6,272 nt of DNA, taken from the NCBI GenBank assembly GCA_022545625.1, contig JACZQS010000150.1, positions 1-6,272 on the forward strand, read 5' to 3'. The translations under genes were made by a program, and so were the position numbers. This document shows positions 5,733-6,272 of the stretch, piece by piece; position 1 is the first letter of the stretch, and each line of letters begins with the position of its first letter. The notes below the pieces were generated by a model, which saw only the letters and a list, made by a program, of their open reading frames with translations, was not told the origin of the DNA and did not search any database. This DNA is from Pseudomonadota bacterium (GTDB lineage Bacteria > Pseudomonadota > Gammaproteobacteria > GCA-001735895).

Positions 5733-6272
5733 ATCTTGCCGGGTATCCAGTTCACCGGCAACAAGACGTTTGATAGCAAGATCTAGCCGATTGGTTACTT
5801 CATCGATTTCGATCAGGTTCATCACCCCTTCGTCTCTTATCCGGGTACCCCAGCGTAACTCCTGTGGACTTTTACCTCGAAATCGCCGTGCCGCTTCGGC
5901 GAATTTATCGACGCAGAGATCCTGTGAATTATAAGGGCCGCTACGTCGAGGCCAGGTACTGGCATGTAAACCAATGACAGGTGTCCCAACCGCATTTGCC
6001 AAATGGGCGGGCCCGGAATCAGGGGTTAAAACGACATCGGCGCGTTTTAGCAGGGCAATCAATTGTGGCAAGCTGAGCTTCCCAATCAGGTTGATCAGCT
6101 GTTTTTCCATCGAGGACTCAATGGCCTCGCCAATGGATTTCTCCAGGTCAGACCGCCCTCCAGACAGGACAACCGTCATACCATGCTGCTTGACCGCATA
6201 GTTCGCCACGGCCGTATACCGATCTACACTCCAGTTTCGACTTTGCAGGCTTGAACATGGCGATAGTACCAG
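5724..6272 (-). CDS. Glycosyltransferase family 9 (heptosyltransferase-like), C-terminal part
   Basis: Inverting GT-B glycosyltransferase of the ADP-heptose:LPS heptosyltransferase family. Only the C-terminal 182 residues are inside the window; the frame stays open to the right edge, and the GTG at 6209 is internal because conserved sequence continues upstream of it. The fragment opens with the nucleotide-sugar domain strand and loop LVLSPCSSLQSRNWSVDRY (1-19), the counterpart of the NPGA...KxWP segment of GT9 enzymes, then VVLSGG at 34-39 and the family hallmark TPDSGPAHLANAVGTPVIGL at about 83-102, whose DSGPAH portion lines the donor site. LHAST at 102-106 and YNSQDLCVDKF follow. The tail reaches a TGA at 5724-5726, overlapping the kdoO 3' end by 9 bp. 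Neighbouring kdoO and a GT4 gene support a role in LPS inner core synthesis. Which heptose position it serves, or whether the donor is heptose at all, cannot be told. Confidence 0.9.
   Translation of the reverse strand: MVLSPCSSLQSRNWSVDRYTAVANYAVKQHGMTVVLSGGRSDLEKSIGEAIESSMEKQLINLIGKLSLPQLIALLKRADVVLTPDSGPAHLANAVGTPVIGLHASTWPRRSGPYNSQDLCVDKFAEAARRFRGKSPQELRWGTRIRDEGVMNLIEIDEVTNRLDLAIKRLVAGELDTRQDLI

Overview
The window looks like a chromosomal segment of a gammaproteobacterium. The evidence is the end of a Tol-Pal operon (tolB-pal-cpoB) followed closely by a tRNA-Lys gene, an arrangement also known from E. coli, plus genes that fit lipopolysaccharide core assembly. Genes lie on both strands, and nothing points to a plasmid, phage or mobile element. 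A species cannot be named from the sequence alone.

Layout. Positions 2-2489 (+) carry the 3' part of tolB, then pal, then cpoB, tightly spaced as one cell-envelope operon: periplasmic beta-propeller TolB, peptidoglycan-binding outer-membrane lipoprotein Pal, and the coiled-coil/TPR protein CpoB. Positions 2490-2852 hold no protein gene. They contain a weak terminator-like hairpin, a good promoter candidate, a complete tRNA-Lys(UUU) with encoded CCA, a perfect 14-bp AT-rich inverted repeat just after the tRNA, a GC-rich terminator-like hairpin and a stem that reaches the next start codon. Positions 2853-3656 (+) encode a secreted Sel1-repeat protein.

Positions 3740-6272 form a probable LPS-core block: a GT4-family glycosyltransferase (-), a Kdo hydroxylase KdoO (+), and the C-terminal part of a GT9 (heptosyltransferase-like) enzyme (-) that runs off the right edge. 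kdoO sits between the two transferases on the opposite strand and overlaps both: 11 bp head-to-head with the GT4 gene and 9 bp tail-to-tail with the GT9 gene.

Taken together, the left half ties the outer membrane to peptidoglycan and coordinates constriction, while the right half plausibly builds and modifies the inner core of LPS. I see no convincing new defence, mobile or biosynthetic system. The most unusual points are the interleaved, overlapping LPS genes and the series of hairpins between the tRNA and the Sel1 gene.
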